Assembly: GCA_016183065.1 (NCBI GenBank)
Contig: JACPFF010000025.1
Span: 1-39,700, forward strand
Direction of reading: 5' to 3'
DNA: 39,700 nucleotides
DNA from: Deltaproteobacteria bacterium
GTDB taxonomy: Bacteria > UBA10199 > GCA-002796325 > JACPFF01
A program made the position numbers and the translations under genes. Of the stretch, positions 8,271 through 17,335 are shown piece after piece; the stretch's first letter is position 1; every line of letters starts with the position of its first letter. The notes below the pieces were generated by a model. The model did not search any database, was not told the DNA's origin, and worked only from the letters and a program-made list of their open reading frames with translations.

Positions 8271-8999
8271 ATGCGGGCCATCTTGGCATCCCTCGATCTC
8301 GAAATCAAATCTCTTCGCGAGAATTTGGAGGTCGACACGACCGTCTTTCTCCATCCGGGCCGCCTCTGGCAGGGACGCCTTGCCGCACAACTGGTCTGTC
8401 TGGGGCGTACAGGGATGGGACGGCAGGCCATGTTCGTGAGTGCCGAGAGCTGTTTCCGGCTCCTGCGCCCTTCGGCTGCCCTGCTGGTCGGCTTTGCGGG
8501 GGCCACCACACCGCTCTTGCATCAGGGTCATGTGGTGTGCAGTCAGACGATCATCGACGCCAAGACCCGCCAGGAATGGACTCCTGCACCAGAGGCACTC
8601 GCCCGTGGCCTCGCTGCCTGCCAGGCAGCGGGTGTCGAGGCACAATCCGGCCGCGCCATCACGGTCGATAATCCGGTGGCGACGCCGCATGAGAAGGCCT
8701 TTCTCGGCACAGAACATCAGGCAGACACGGTCGACATGGAAGGGTCGAGCTTTGCGGCAGCAGCCACGGCGGCACAGATCCCATGGCTCATGATCCGTGT
8801 GGTTGTGGACGAAATGGAATGTCCTCTCCCCTTCGGCTTTTCACCGCTCAAGCGCGATGGCCGGTTGTCGTTGGCAAAGACCGCCGGGTATTGTCTCCGG
8901 CATCCGCGGATCTTTCCGCAACTCTCCGCCTTGCACGTCGCGGCAACGCGGGGGCGCGGGCTCCTTGCACAACTCTCACAGGCATGGCTCGGCGCCTAG
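8271..8999 (+). CDS. Nucleoside phosphorylase-superfamily protein (MTA/SAH nucleosidase- or HpnG-like)
   Basis: A 242-residue protein of the PNP/UDP phosphorylase fold, which cleaves N-glycosidic bonds of purine nucleosides. Key marks are GMGRQAM (about 50-56), VGFAGATTP for the phosphate/ribose loop, [12 protein letters not shown] (the Met-Glu pair that contacts ribose), and [13 protein letters not shown], where Asp occupies the purine-binding position. The DMEG and VVxD arrangement, with proline after the Asp segment, resembles hopanoid-associated phosphorylases (HpnG) as well as MTA/SAH nucleosidases; sequence alone does not separate them. No clear ribosome site precedes the ATG at 8271. 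It overlaps the next gene by 16 bp, forming an operon through 10509. No hopanoid cyclase gene is visible here. Confidence 0.75.
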   Translation: MRAILASLDLEIKSLRENLEVDTTVFLHPGRLWQGRLAAQLVCLGRTGMGRQAMFVSAESCFRLLRPSAALLVGFAGATTPLLHQGHVVCSQTIIDAKTRQEWTPAPEALARGLAACQAAGVEAQSGRAITVDNPVATPHEKAFLGTEHQADTVDMEGSSFAAAATAAQIPWLMIRVVVDEMECPLPFGFSPLKRDGRLSLAKTAGYCLRHPRIFPQLSALHVAATRGRGLLAQLSQAWLGA

Positions 9000-10009
9000 C
9001 CATATTCCTCTGTTGCGGTCTCCTCCTCTTTCTCGAGAGCAATAGCCCGCGTTGGAAAACACCGCAGCCACCGGCACCGCACGACACCCTCATTGCACTG
9101 TCACAGTGGATTGATGGAACGCCGCAACGCGCCATGGCATTCCATCCACAGGAACTCAACGATCGTTTGCGGGCACACCATCTGTTGGCGCCGGTGCTCG
9201 ATCTCTTCTGGCCACTCGCGTTGATCGAGGCCACTGCAACCACGTCGCAGATCGATGGATTGCTGGTGGCACAATTCAACAACGGCGGCACGGTTCTCCT
9301 CCTGGCATATCGGCAACCGCTCGATCTTCCGGCATTCATCGTCGCACTCCCACCGCCCTTCCACCTCCGCGTCCTCGCGCCCGCCGTCATCGCCATCGCC
9401 GATCCTCTGGGCAGACGGAGACTCCGTTTCCGACCGATCCAAGACGTGGGGCACCGGACTGACGTCCGGGGCCCCACGACCCAGCCGCACGGCGGCGCTG
9501 AAGGGGAGGCTCCAGCGGCTTTGCCGCTGGAGGGGGCAGTGGCGACGACCGAGTCCGGGAACCCGCGAAGCGGGTGGACGAGGAAGTCCCCGCAGGCGGA
9601 GCCGGAGGGGACGCAAGCCCCTCCAATAGTCGCACCATGGATGGCTTTCCTCTCGCCACCACATGAGAGATCCCGGCTCTTCGGATTTGTTGTCCTCACG
9701 CCCGCAATGCGCCAACAACTGCCGGCATCGCTCCGTGCCATTGACCGCGTGGTCATCGAAGGGGAGATAGATGCCATCAGCGAGTATCATCTCCAATTGA
9801 TCAGCAAAACCCCATTGCTGGCGAAGACCCTGGCACCTCATCTCCGAGAGCTGGTCACGGCCGGAGATTTTGCCTCCCGGCTGCGCCCTTGGTTGACGAC
9901 GATCTGGCGGTCAATTACAGTGGAGTTGAACGACGCGATCGTCCACGTGCGGGGATACATTGACAGTACGTTCATCGAGCGCCTCATGACACAGAAAGGA
10001 ATGCCATGA
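8984..10009 (+). CDS. Membrane-anchored protein of unknown function carrying an in-frame repeat insertion
   Basis: A 341-residue protein with an N-terminal signal anchor or signal peptide ([17 protein letters not shown]), followed by a likely periplasmic domain. No family was recognised; the style (LIALSQWIDGTPQRAMAF, LLVAQFNNGGTVLLLAYRQP) suggests a substrate-free structural domain. Residues ~154-216 are encoded by repeat R3 and are Gly/Pro/Arg-rich with no stop, so the repeat interrupts the protein between strand-rich halves while keeping frame. The start at 8984 is chosen because the signal segment follows directly; the frame is open further upstream over the phosphorylase gene. The stop overlaps the next start as ATGA. 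Whether the product folds is unknown. Confidence 0.72.
   Translation: MARRLAIFLCCGLLLFLESNSPRWKTPQPPAPHDTLIALSQWIDGTPQRAMAFHPQELNDRLRAHHLLAPVLDLFWPLALIEATATTSQIDGLLVAQFNNGGTVLLLAYRQPLDLPAFIVALPPPFHLRVLAPAVIAIADPLGRRRLRFRPIQDVGHRTDVRGPTTQPHGGAEGEAPAALPLEGAVATTESGNPRSGWTRKSPQAEPEGTQAPPIVAPWMAFLSPPHERSRLFGFVVLTPAMRQQLPASLRAIDRVVIEGEIDAISEYHLQLISKTPLLAKTLAPHLRELVTAGDFASRLRPWLTTIWRSITVELNDAIVHVRGYIDSTFIERLMTQKGMP
9445..9629 (+). repeat. Mosaic hairpin repeat, copy R3 (inside a gene, in frame)
   Basis: It has the left-end hairpin with one mismatch (CGTGGGGCACCGGAC, loop TGAC, then the complementary arm), GCCGC-ACG-GCGGC, CTCCAGCGGC-TTT-GCCGCTGGAG, the GACGACCGAGTCCGGG linker, ACCCGC-GAA-GCGGGT, and a variant tail in which GGAGGGG can pair with CCCCTCC before AATAG. 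It lacks the CACAGTC block and the CCCAACGGGC hairpin. It is 185 bp long and open in the host reading frame throughout. Confidence 0.9.
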
Positions 10010-10509
10010 AAAAAAGACTGCTGATCGCCATGGCCGCATGCTGCTGCGCCTGCGCGAAACCGGTCGGGACCTTGATGATCGTCAATATTGGCACAGAAGC
10101 CCTCACCGGCACGGCCAATGACACCGCATTCACGGTCCGTCCCGGCAAGGCCTGGTCGCTCGCCACAACACCGGTCGGCGAGCAGACCGTCACCGTCGGT
10201 GATGCCGCACTGCACGTGACCATCACCGAGGGGATGACGACCGTTGTGGAACCGAGTGGTACCGGTTGTTTTGTCGTTGCCGATTTTCAGCGCCAATATG
10301 GGGGTACCCCATCGCCCGAGGTGGTGATCGACGAACGGTTTGAGCGGAAGAAGACGTTTACCCTGCAACACCCGCTCCTGGTGGCCTTTGGCAGGAAGCT
10401 CCCCACGCGGATCCCGGAAGGGACGGCGGCGCGACGGCTCCATAGTGTCGACTGCGAACTGTTGCGTGATAAAAACAGATTGTCGGAATCATTGGCGCGC
10501 CTTCCTTAA
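10006..10509 (+). CDS. Small lipoprotein of unknown function
   Basis: A 167-residue protein with a short lipoprotein-like N-terminus (MKKRLLIAMAACCCACAKP) holding several cysteines; Cys 12-14 or 16 could be lipidated. The body looks beta-rich (GTLMIVNIGTEALTG, EQTVTVGDAALHVTITEGM), like a small carboxypeptidase-regulatory or PEGA-like domain, followed by a basic C-terminal part. It starts within the ATGA overlap of the previous gene, so it is translationally coupled to the 8984 gene, and probably partners it in the envelope. No function recognised. Confidence 0.75.
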   Translation: MKKRLLIAMAACCCACAKPVGTLMIVNIGTEALTGTANDTAFTVRPGKAWSLATTPVGEQTVTVGDAALHVTITEGMTTVVEPSGTGCFVVADFQRQYGGTPSPEVVIDERFERKKTFTLQHPLLVAFGRKLPTRIPEGTAARRLHSVDCELLRDKNRLSESLARLP

Positions 10510-10519
10510 AGGGGATCCC

Positions 10520-10573
10520 ATGGCCTCATACTACAGTGGTATTCAGGCCCGTGGCACCCTGGGCTTCGCCTAA
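10520..10573 (+). CDS. Possible 17-codon small ORF before the MDR dehydrogenase
   Basis: ATG at 10520 follows AAAGGGGATCCC and opens a 17-residue frame (MASYYSGIQARGTLGFA) ending at TAA, 17 bp before the dehydrogenase start at 10591. It has a better ribosome site than many nearby genes. It may be a leader peptide, a real small protein or chance. Confidence 0.25.
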   Translation: MASYYSGIQARGTLGFA

Positions 10574-10590
10574 ACGGAAAGGATCCTCAT

Positions 10591-11619
10591 ATGCAGGGAG
10601 TGTTTTTTCGCACCCATGGCGGTCCGGAGGTCCTGGAATATGGCGATCTGCCGGACCCCTCGCCGGGACCGGACGAGGTCCTGGTCAAGGTGGCGGCGTG
10701 CGGCCTGAATCATCTCGACCTCTGGGTCCGACAAGGGTTGGGGATAGACATCCCGATGCCCCATATCGGCGGCTGCGAGGTGGTGGGAACGGTGGCCGCG
10801 CTCGGTGCGCAGGTGGCCGGGCTTTCCGTGGGCGATCGCGTGTTGGTTTCGCCCGGCCACAGTTGTGGCACCTGCAGCGCCTGCCAGACCCGCAATGATT
10901 CGGCCTGTGCCGAGTATCGCGTCCACGGATTGCAACTGCAGGGCGGTTTCGCCGAATACAGTGTCGCACCCGCATGTGATGTCCTGCGCATTTCCGACCG
11001 ATGGTCGCCGGCCGAATGGGCGGTGACACCGCTCGTCTTCCTGACTGCCTGGCATATGCTCAAGACCCGCGCGCGATTGCAGGCCGGAGAGACCGTCCTC
11101 GTGCATGGTGCGGGGAGCGGGATCGGCAGCGCGGCCATCCAACTCTGCAAACACTTCGGCTGTACGGTCGTGACCACGGCGGGGAGCCAGGAAAAACTCG
11201 AAAAGGCCCGGGCCCTCGGCGCCGATTACGGGATCAACTACCGGACGCATCCGGCATTTCACAAAGAGGTGCGGCGCGTGCTCGCGGGTCGCGGGGTCGA
11301 TGTGGTCTTCGAGCATATCGGCCAAGCCACATGGACCTCCAGTCTTGCTTCCATGGACCCGGGCGGACGTCTCGTCTTCTGCGGTACCACGAGCGGGCCG
11401 ACGGTCACCATGGACCTCCGTTTTCTCTTCGTGCGCCAGTTTGACATCTTGGGCTCCTACATGGGGGCCAAGGCGGAATTGCAGGAGTGCCTCAAGCTGC
11501 TTGAAGCCGGGGTCGTGCGACCCATCCTCGATACGGCCTACCCGCTCCGCGAAACCCGTGCGGCACAAGAACGGATGCGCGCCCGCAATTTCTTCGGCAA
11601 ACTGGCCGTCACGGTGTGA
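10591..11619 (+). CDS. Zinc-type alcohol dehydrogenase (MDR superfamily)
   Basis: A 342-residue medium-chain dehydrogenase/reductase, NAD(P)-dependent. The N-terminal catalytic domain has Cys37 (AACGLNHLD) and a structural zinc set Cys92, Cys95, Cys98, Cys106 (SCGTCSAC...SAC). The usual GHE ligand motif reads GGCE (Cys62-Glu63), replacing the histidine. The Rossmann domain has HGAGSGIGSAAIQL, and the C-terminal part ends NFFGKLAVTV. AAGGATCC precedes the ATG. The closest style is the quinone oxidoreductase/zinc ADH group acting on unknown alcohols or enones. It converges with yajQ 57 bp downstream. Confidence 0.9.
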   Translation: MQGVFFRTHGGPEVLEYGDLPDPSPGPDEVLVKVAACGLNHLDLWVRQGLGIDIPMPHIGGCEVVGTVAALGAQVAGLSVGDRVLVSPGHSCGTCSACQTRNDSACAEYRVHGLQLQGGFAEYSVAPACDVLRISDRWSPAEWAVTPLVFLTAWHMLKTRARLQAGETVLVHGAGSGIGSAAIQLCKHFGCTVVTTAGSQEKLEKARALGADYGINYRTHPAFHKEVRRVLAGRGVDVVFEHIGQATWTSSLASMDPGGRLVFCGTTSGPTVTMDLRFLFVRQFDILGSYMGAKAELQECLKLLEAGVVRPILDTAYPLRETRAAQERMRARNFFGKLAVTV

Positions 11620-11676
11620 CAAGAAAGCGGCTTCGTCGGACCTTTGCCGCAGCACCTACTGCCTGTGCGATACGGG

Positions 11677-12162
11677 CTACTCGCGGAAATTCGTGAACTG
11701 CAGCGGCACGTCGTAGTTGCCGCCGCGCACGGTGGCCATCACTGTCTGGAGATCGTCCCGTTTCTTCCCCGAGACGCGGAGCTGCTCATCCTGAATCTGC
11801 GCCTGGACCTTGAGTCCGAGGTCTTTGATCTGCTTCACCATCTCTTTGGCGGTCTCGGTCGGAATCCCCTCCTTGAGCCGGACCAGACATTTCACCAGAC
11901 CGCCGCCCGCGGGTTCGATCGTCCCCACATCGAGGGCCTTGGTATCGACATTCCGTTTGACGCACTTCTCGCGCATCATGTCGAGCACTGCCTTGGCCTT
12001 ATACTCATCATCGGCCACCAATCGGATCCCCTCCTTGTCGAGAGTCACCTGACTCTTGCTCCCGCGAAAATCATATCGCTGGCCGATTTCCCGCATGACC
12101 TGATTGATGGCATTATCGACCTCCTGCAGATCGACTTTCGAGACCACATCGAATGATGGCAT
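11677..12162 (-). CDS. yajQ: YajQ family nucleotide-binding protein (DUF520)
   Basis: A 161-residue protein with the family start MPSFDVVSKVDLQEVDNAIN, RYDFRGSK and the late GKKRDDLQ segment followed by PLQFTNFRE. YajQ proteins bind nucleotides, and in Xanthomonas one binds cyclic-di-GMP and acts with a transcription factor. The start at 12162 follows AAAAGGAGC. It lies 13 bp after glpK on the same strand, so they probably share a transcript. Length is normal. Confidence 0.95.
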   Translation of the reverse strand: MPSFDVVSKVDLQEVDNAINQVMREIGQRYDFRGSKSQVTLDKEGIRLVADDEYKAKAVLDMMREKCVKRNVDTKALDVGTIEPAGGGLVKCLVRLKEGIPTETAKEMVKQIKDLGLKVQAQIQDEQLRVSGKKRDDLQTVMATVRGGNYDVPLQFTNFRE

Positions 12163-12175
12163 GATGATGCTCCTT

Positions 12176-13657
12176 TTACGCCTTGGCAACTGCCTGTCGC
12201 CAGGCCGCAATCTGTTCGGTTCGTTCCCCTGTTTCCATCATGGGCTGAAAGCGGCGGTCCTCTTTCCAATGTCCTGCCAACGCCTCCTCTGAATCCCAGA
12301 CTCCCACGGCCAATCCCGCAAGCGCAGCCGCACCGATCACGGTGGTTTCAATCTGCTGCGGACGAATAATCGTCCGATCCAACAGATCGGCCTGAATTTG
12401 CAACAGCAAGTCATTCGCTGCCGCCCCACCATCGACACGGAGCGACGTGAGTGACATCCCGCTGTCGCGCTCCATGGCCGTGACCAGATCGCATTGCTGC
12501 AACGCAATCCCCTCGAGCGTTGCCCGCGCCAGATGTGCCGCAGTGGTCCCCCGCGTGAGGCCGGTAATCACCCCCCGCGCATCGGCCCGCCAGTGGGGGG
12601 CCCCCAGCCCCGCCAAGGCAGGGACGAAGACCACGCCCCCACTCGATGACACCTGACGCGCCAATGTCTCGATCTCTGATGCGTGTTTGACAAGCCCCAG
12701 CCCATCCCGCAACCATTGCACCGCGGCACCCGCAATAAAACTCGCCCCCTCCAGGGCATACGTCACCCGCCCATTTTTGCGCCACGCAACGGTGGTGAGG
12801 AGTCGCTCGCGCGAGCGCACGGGACGATCGCCGGTGTTCATCATCAAAAAGGACCCGGTGCCATAGGTACACTTGGCATCGCCCGGGGCAAATCCGCACT
12901 CCCCAAAGAGTGCCGCCTGCTGATCACCCGCCATCCCGGCGATGGGGATCCCATCCGGAAGTCCGGGGACGTGACGTGTCGTCCCCACTACGGCCGATGA
13001 GTCGACAATCGTCGGCAAGAGCGCCATGGGGACCTGCAGCAGATCGCACAACTCCGGCGACCACGCACAGGTATCAAGATCCATGAGCAGGGTGCGCGAG
13101 GCATTCGAGACATCGGTCACGTGTGATTGCCCGCCCGTCAGCCGCCAGACCAGGAAACTGTCGATGGTTCCAAAGGCCAGGGCCCCATTGCGCGCCCTGG
13201 TGCGGGCACCGGGGACCTGGTCGAGGAGCCACGTGATTTTCGTTCCGGAAAAATAGGGATCGAGCAACAGGCCTGTCCGTTGCTGAAAGAGCGGTTCTTT
13301 TCCGGCGCGCTTGAGCGCCTCACAGAGTGGAGCGGTCCGACGGCACTGCCAGACAATGGCCGGATGAATCGGCACACCAGATGCGCGATCCCACACGACC
13401 GTGGTCTCGCGTTGATTGGTCAGGCCGATCCCCGCGATTTGTCGCGGATCGACGCCGGTCTGCTGGAACAGAGCGGAGATGGTTGCGCAGAGAGAAGACC
13501 AGATCGCTTCCGGATCGTGTTCGACCCAGCCCGGTTGCGGAAAGCGTTGCGGAAATTCCTGCTGCGCAACTCCGTGGAGATGAAGATTCTGATCCACCAG
13601 AAACGCCCGTGACGATGTCGTCCCTTGGTCAATGGCCAGGAGATACCGCATAGGCAT
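12176..13657 (-). CDS. glpK: Glycerol kinase
   Basis: A 493-residue FGGY-family sugar kinase that phosphorylates glycerol to sn-glycerol-3-phosphate with ATP. It shows AIDQGTTSSRAFLVD for the phosphate loop, TNQRETTVVWD, WQCRRT, the YGTGSF adenosine segment, and LRVDGGAAANDLLLQIQADL near the C-terminus. Size matches the ~500-residue family. Two in-frame starts are possible (13657 and 13651) and neither has a clear ribosome site. No glpF or glpD lies next to it; yajQ follows. The upstream 141 bp are shared with the divergent gene at 13799. Confidence 0.96.
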   Translation of the reverse strand: MPMRYLLAIDQGTTSSRAFLVDQNLHLHGVAQQEFPQRFPQPGWVEHDPEAIWSSLCATISALFQQTGVDPRQIAGIGLTNQRETTVVWDRASGVPIHPAIVWQCRRTAPLCEALKRAGKEPLFQQRTGLLLDPYFSGTKITWLLDQVPGARTRARNGALAFGTIDSFLVWRLTGGQSHVTDVSNASRTLLMDLDTCAWSPELCDLLQVPMALLPTIVDSSAVVGTTRHVPGLPDGIPIAGMAGDQQAALFGECGFAPGDAKCTYGTGSFLMMNTGDRPVRSRERLLTTVAWRKNGRVTYALEGASFIAGAAVQWLRDGLGLVKHASEIETLARQVSSSGGVVFVPALAGLGAPHWRADARGVITGLTRGTTAAHLARATLEGIALQQCDLVTAMERDSGMSLTSLRVDGGAAANDLLLQIQADLLDRTIIRPQQIETTVIGAAALAGLAVGVWDSEEALAGHWKEDRRFQPMMETGERTEQIAAWRQAVAKA

Positions 13658-13718
13658 GGTGGCGTAGCATGAAGGCCTTCCGGGGTGCAAGGGGAGAGCC
13701 GCTCCCGTCGACAAATGT

Positions 13719-13747
13719 TTGACATACCACGATATGGCAAGTTACAC
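13719..13747 (+). promoter_or_regulatory. Possible sigma-70-type promoter for the 13799 gene
   Basis: TTGACA (13719-13724) is followed after 17 bases by TTACAC (13742-13747), a weak -10. A partial dyad, CCACGATATGG, lies in the spacer. It is 51 bp before the ATG, which itself has GGAGGG at the expected distance. Sequence match only. Confidence 0.35.
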
Positions 13748-13798
13748 TTGGCTACCATGCTATAGATGGACATCGCCGTATGGTAATCGGAGGGTCAC

Positions 13799-16700
13799 AT
13801 GAGATTCGAACGATGGCATTTGCGCGTACTCCTCACAATCGGAGTCCTCGGCAGCATGATCGGGTCCGCCTATGCCGCGTGTCCATTGACGGCTGGTGGA
13901 GAAACGCTCTGGGCCATTGACAGCCTTGGCAACCCCGACGATCCCGAGGTCATCGCCACGTGCGATGCCGGCCAGGCCAACGATTGCAGCCTCTACGGCG
14001 TCATCGCTCGCGTCAACACCCTGCTCACCACAGAGTGCACCGAGACGGAGTTGAAGGCGGGAACATTGCGGCTCCACCTGACCCTGCCAACATTCACGAT
14101 TACACAACCACTCGCACTACAACCACCTCCCGCGCTGAAACGTCTCATCCTCGATGGTTTGCAGTCGAACGGGAGTGATGCTACCATTCAGATACCGAAG
14201 AATATGCTGCTACTCACCATCGAGTGCCAGACCAATGGCCTGAACGAGTGCGCGGCGGTCGAGAACATGACCGACATTGAAATCCGTCATCTCCATCTCG
14301 ACGGTGGAAGCATCGGACTCGCACTCTTCTTGAACAAGGCAAAGGGTGGCCACTTCACGTTGGACCATCTGATCATTACCGGAAGCACGATGGGTCTTGT
14401 TGCCAAAGAAATTTACGTCAACGGAACACTCACGATGTTGGAGAGTTCAATCGAGGGCGAATTCACCGGCATGCTGATTCAGAAAAGTGCCCTGGGCGGA
14501 ACCATCAGCAACTCGTCATTCACTGGCCCCCTTGCCGCAATTGCCGTGGAGAGTGCGACACTCAATCAATTTTCCATCACCCAATCTACACTGACCAGTG
14601 AGAGTGTGGGCTTTACCCTCCAGCCGGCCGGATTTGTGGGAAAGCTCTCCTTTGCGGACCTCACCATCTCTTCGGGCGAATATGGCATTTTTCTGCAGAA
14701 TCCCATGGGAAGCGGTCTGACGTTCTCCAACGTCACACTCCTTGGCACGGATCCAGCCGGTGTCAAAGCCGGTCTGCAGATCAAGCACGATTCTCCCATG
14801 GGAAATGCAGCCACGATGGAGATCACCGGACTCAAGAGCGAAGCGTTTCCCATTGGCATTGCATTGCTTGGCAACATTTCGAAGGTGGCAATCAGTAATA
14901 GTACCTTGTCGCAGGGCATCTATGGCATTGTCACCGCGGCAGGATCTTTGGCAGCGCCGCAGGGACTGACCCTCACGAACACGACATTTGAACAGATGGC
15001 AGTTGCCCCAGTCGGATACAACACCGCGGCGCCGGCCATCTATACCGATGGGACCCTCAACACCGGGGGGCCCGTCCCGCCCGCCAACATGGGCCTCGAT
15101 ACACCGCCGTCTCCGGCACCGGCCATTCTCCTCCTTCGCGACTGGCAAAAGCCGGGGTGGTTGAAGGTCACCCTCCCGAAATATTTTGCCGGCTGCACAT
15201 CGATGGAACTCTGGTGGAGCAATGGGACCTCCTACTATCCAGTCACACTCGACACGTTTTCCGCTGAACCGTGTACAAACTGTGGCGCAGATTATAGTCG
15301 ATACGTTGCAGACACATTTCTCGATGCCGCACACGCGACGACATACGCCGGTGAGGACCTTGACGCACTCAGTGTCGCTCTGGCGATGACCTGTCCCATC
15401 CCTGTGGGAGAAGCATCGCTTCCTGCAACGTCCATGGTGTCCGCCCCCATGTCGCTCGTCTCTGCAGACTGGCTCGGCATCGAAGAAATCATCGTGGATA
15501 CCGCTGAAGACGATGCCACGAAGAATGACTGCATTGCAAAAATCGCCGACGATTGCTCGCTGCGTGGCGCTATTGCCTATGCGACCCAAAAGCGCAAAGC
15601 GGGAAAAAAGCATACGATTCGCATTCTCTTTGCGGACAATGCCCAGGCATTGTCACTCACAAAAACTCTGAAAATCACCGCCAACAACCTGAAGATTCGA
15701 GGCCCCGCCACCGTGACCAAAACCCACGGATTCGACAATACGGCGCCGGATGACCTCGCCAGTGACGTGCTGATCTGGTCGACGCAGCCCCTCGTACAGT
15801 TCAACGCGCTCACTCTCAGTGGCCCGCCGAATAATCAGACACCCACAACCTTGGTGGTCGTCGACGAGATGATGCACGTGTTCGATCAGGTGACCTTCCG
15901 GAATGCCAGCATAGCCTTGCAGGCAAAAAAGTTTGTGACGGTGACCGTCCCCACGTTCAAAAAAATCAGCGATAAAGCCCTGGTCATGAAAAATGCCTAT
16001 CCCTATGTGACAAAGGCTACGGTCACTGACACAGTGCCGACACTCGTCACCGTGACTCCCGCACCGTATGCAACGCCGGAGCTGATTGACGCCGTCCAGT
16101 TCGACTTCTCCCAGATGACCGCCAAGGTCTATTTCAAGATGAATCCGACAACATTTGAGAACAAAGAGATTGCGACACTCTCGCCCATCGTCGAAGCGTA
16201 TGTGAGTTTTTCGAAAAAAGCTCCTATCACGCTTGAGTCGATCGGCACATTTACACCGTCGCAGGTGACCGATGCCGACGGGAATAAACTCTTTTTTGTG
16301 ACAATTGCATTCCCTGACTCTTGGTCGGAGACCCTACTCACCAAATGGGGGACCATGAAGCTTTCACTCCTTGTCCACATGGAGCCGTATCCGCCTTTTA
16401 AGGCCTTGATCTCCTCCACACTCTCCGCACCCGTCACGGTGATCGAGAATCTCCAATCCCTCGACACAGATGGTGACGACGTAATCGACATCAATGACAA
16501 TGCCCCCACCATCCCCAATACCGATCAGTCCGATATTGACAGTGATGGCGTCGGCGATGTGGCCGATGATGACATGGACGGCGATGGCCTCATGAATCCA
16601 CTCGACAACTGTCCCAAGTCCGCCAATGCGGCGCAGATCGACACCGACCTCGATGGCTCCGGTGACGCGTGTGATCCGGATGATGACAATGACGGCGTCA

Positions 16701-17179
16701 TGGATGATGGCGACAATTGTCCCTTCAACGCCAACACCGATCAGGCCACCTATCTTCCCGTGGACGCTGGATGCGTCCCCGACGGAGACAAAGACGGAGT
16801 TCGGGACGATGCAGACAACTGCCTTGGTCAAAGCAATCCCGACCAGCTCGATACGGACTTCGATAAAATCGGCGACGCATGCGACAACGACGCCGACGGG
16901 GACAATGCTGATGACAGCGCGGACAACTGCCTCTTACTCTCCAACGCCCATCAGGAAGACATGGACGGGGACGGGCTCGGTGACCTGTGCGATCCCGATC
17001 TCGATGGTGATGGCATTGCGAACGCGGGCGACAACTGCTCGACCACAGCGAACGCCAACCAAGCCGATACCGATGGCAATGGCCTCGGTGATGCCTGCAC
17101 GCCGCTCCCAAAGCCGGTTACGGGAATCACCCCGCTGCAAAAGAGCCCCAATACCGGAGGGTGTACGCTGATGCCGTAG
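13799..17179 (+). CDS. Secreted beta-helix protein with thrombospondin type 3 calcium repeats
   Basis: A 1126-residue exported protein. A signal peptide (TIGVLGSMIGSAYA-A) is followed by two CSLREA-like motifs, DCSLYGVIARVN near residue 62 and DCSLRGAIAYA near 584, each starting a right-handed parallel beta-helix-like region rich in short strands and Asn/Thr turns. Residues ~890-1105 hold about nine thrombospondin type 3 Ca2+-binding repeats (DSDGVGDVADDDMDGDG, DNCPKSANAAQIDTD and variants, each with paired Cys). The C-terminus stops at NTGGCTLMP, the start of a Cys-containing sorting-like motif seen complete in the 29803 protein, but here no membrane helix follows. GGAGGG precedes the ATG. 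Likely a surface or extracellular adhesin-like protein; ligand unknown. Confidence 0.88.
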   Translation: MRFERWHLRVLLTIGVLGSMIGSAYAACPLTAGGETLWAIDSLGNPDDPEVIATCDAGQANDCSLYGVIARVNTLLTTECTETELKAGTLRLHLTLPTFTITQPLALQPPPALKRLILDGLQSNGSDATIQIPKNMLLLTIECQTNGLNECAAVENMTDIEIRHLHLDGGSIGLALFLNKAKGGHFTLDHLIITGSTMGLVAKEIYVNGTLTMLESSIEGEFTGMLIQKSALGGTISNSSFTGPLAAIAVESATLNQFSITQSTLTSESVGFTLQPAGFVGKLSFADLTISSGEYGIFLQNPMGSGLTFSNVTLLGTDPAGVKAGLQIKHDSPMGNAATMEITGLKSEAFPIGIALLGNISKVAISNSTLSQGIYGIVTAAGSLAAPQGLTLTNTTFEQMAVAPVGYNTAAPAIYTDGTLNTGGPVPPANMGLDTPPSPAPAILLLRDWQKPGWLKVTLPKYFAGCTSMELWWSNGTSYYPVTLDTFSAEPCTNCGADYSRYVADTFLDAAHATTYAGEDLDALSVALAMTCPIPVGEASLPATSMVSAPMSLVSADWLGIEEIIVDTAEDDATKNDCIAKIADDCSLRGAIAYATQKRKAGKKHTIRILFADNAQALSLTKTLKITANNLKIRGPATVTKTHGFDNTAPDDLASDVLIWSTQPLVQFNALTLSGPPNNQTPTTLVVVDEMMHVFDQVTFRNASIALQAKKFVTVTVPTFKKISDKALVMKNAYPYVTKATVTDTVPTLVTVTPAPYATPELIDAVQFDFSQMTAKVYFKMNPTTFENKEIATLSPIVEAYVSFSKKAPITLESIGTFTPSQVTDADGNKLFFVTIAFPDSWSETLLTKWGTMKLSLLVHMEPYPPFKALISSTLSAPVTVIENLQSLDTDGDDVIDINDNAPTIPNTDQSDIDSDGVGDVADDDMDGDGLMNPLDNCPKSANAAQIDTDLDGSGDACDPDDDNDGVMDDGDNCPFNANTDQATYLPVDAGCVPDGDKDGVRDDADNCLGQSNPDQLDTDFDKIGDACDNDADGDNADDSADNCLLLSNAHQEDMDGDGLGDLCDPDLDGDGIANAGDNCSTTANANQADTDGNGLGDACTPLPKPVTGITPLQKSPNTGGCTLMP

Positions 17180-17213
17180 GTGACAAGGGACGGGCGGCAA
17201 CACCAGCCAGATA

Positions 17214-17326
17214 CGTGGGGCCCCGGACTGACGTCCGGGGCCCCACGATCCAGCCGCACTGCGGCGTTGAGGGGGAGGCTCCAGCGGCTTTGCCGCTGGA
17301 GGGGGCGACGTGAGCCCCTCCAATAG
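17214..17326 (+). repeat. Mosaic hairpin repeat, copy R4 (shortest complete copy)
   Basis: It carries the perfect left-end hairpin: 15-bp arms around TGAC (17214-17247). Next come GCCGCA-C-TGCGGC, GGGGAGG, and a perfect 10-bp stem CTCCAGCGGC-TTT-GCCGCTGGAG (17279-17301). The tail is GGAGGGGGCGACGTGAGCCCCTCC, which can form its own stem, ending AATAG. It lacks the central CACAGTC, GAA-loop and CCCAACGGGC modules. It lies between convergent genes and ends 9 bp before the esterase stop codon. Confidence 0.92.
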
Positions 17327-17335
17327 TGGCCAACG

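Noticed and set aside
6706-8439. A 577-codon plus-strand frame opposite hemL
   Set aside because: It is antisense to a certain hemL gene and its composition is a shadow effect in GC-rich DNA.
9445-9629. R3 as an intron or intein-like splice element
   Set aside because: No intron core, homing nuclease or intein ends are visible, and related copies lie in intergenic DNA.
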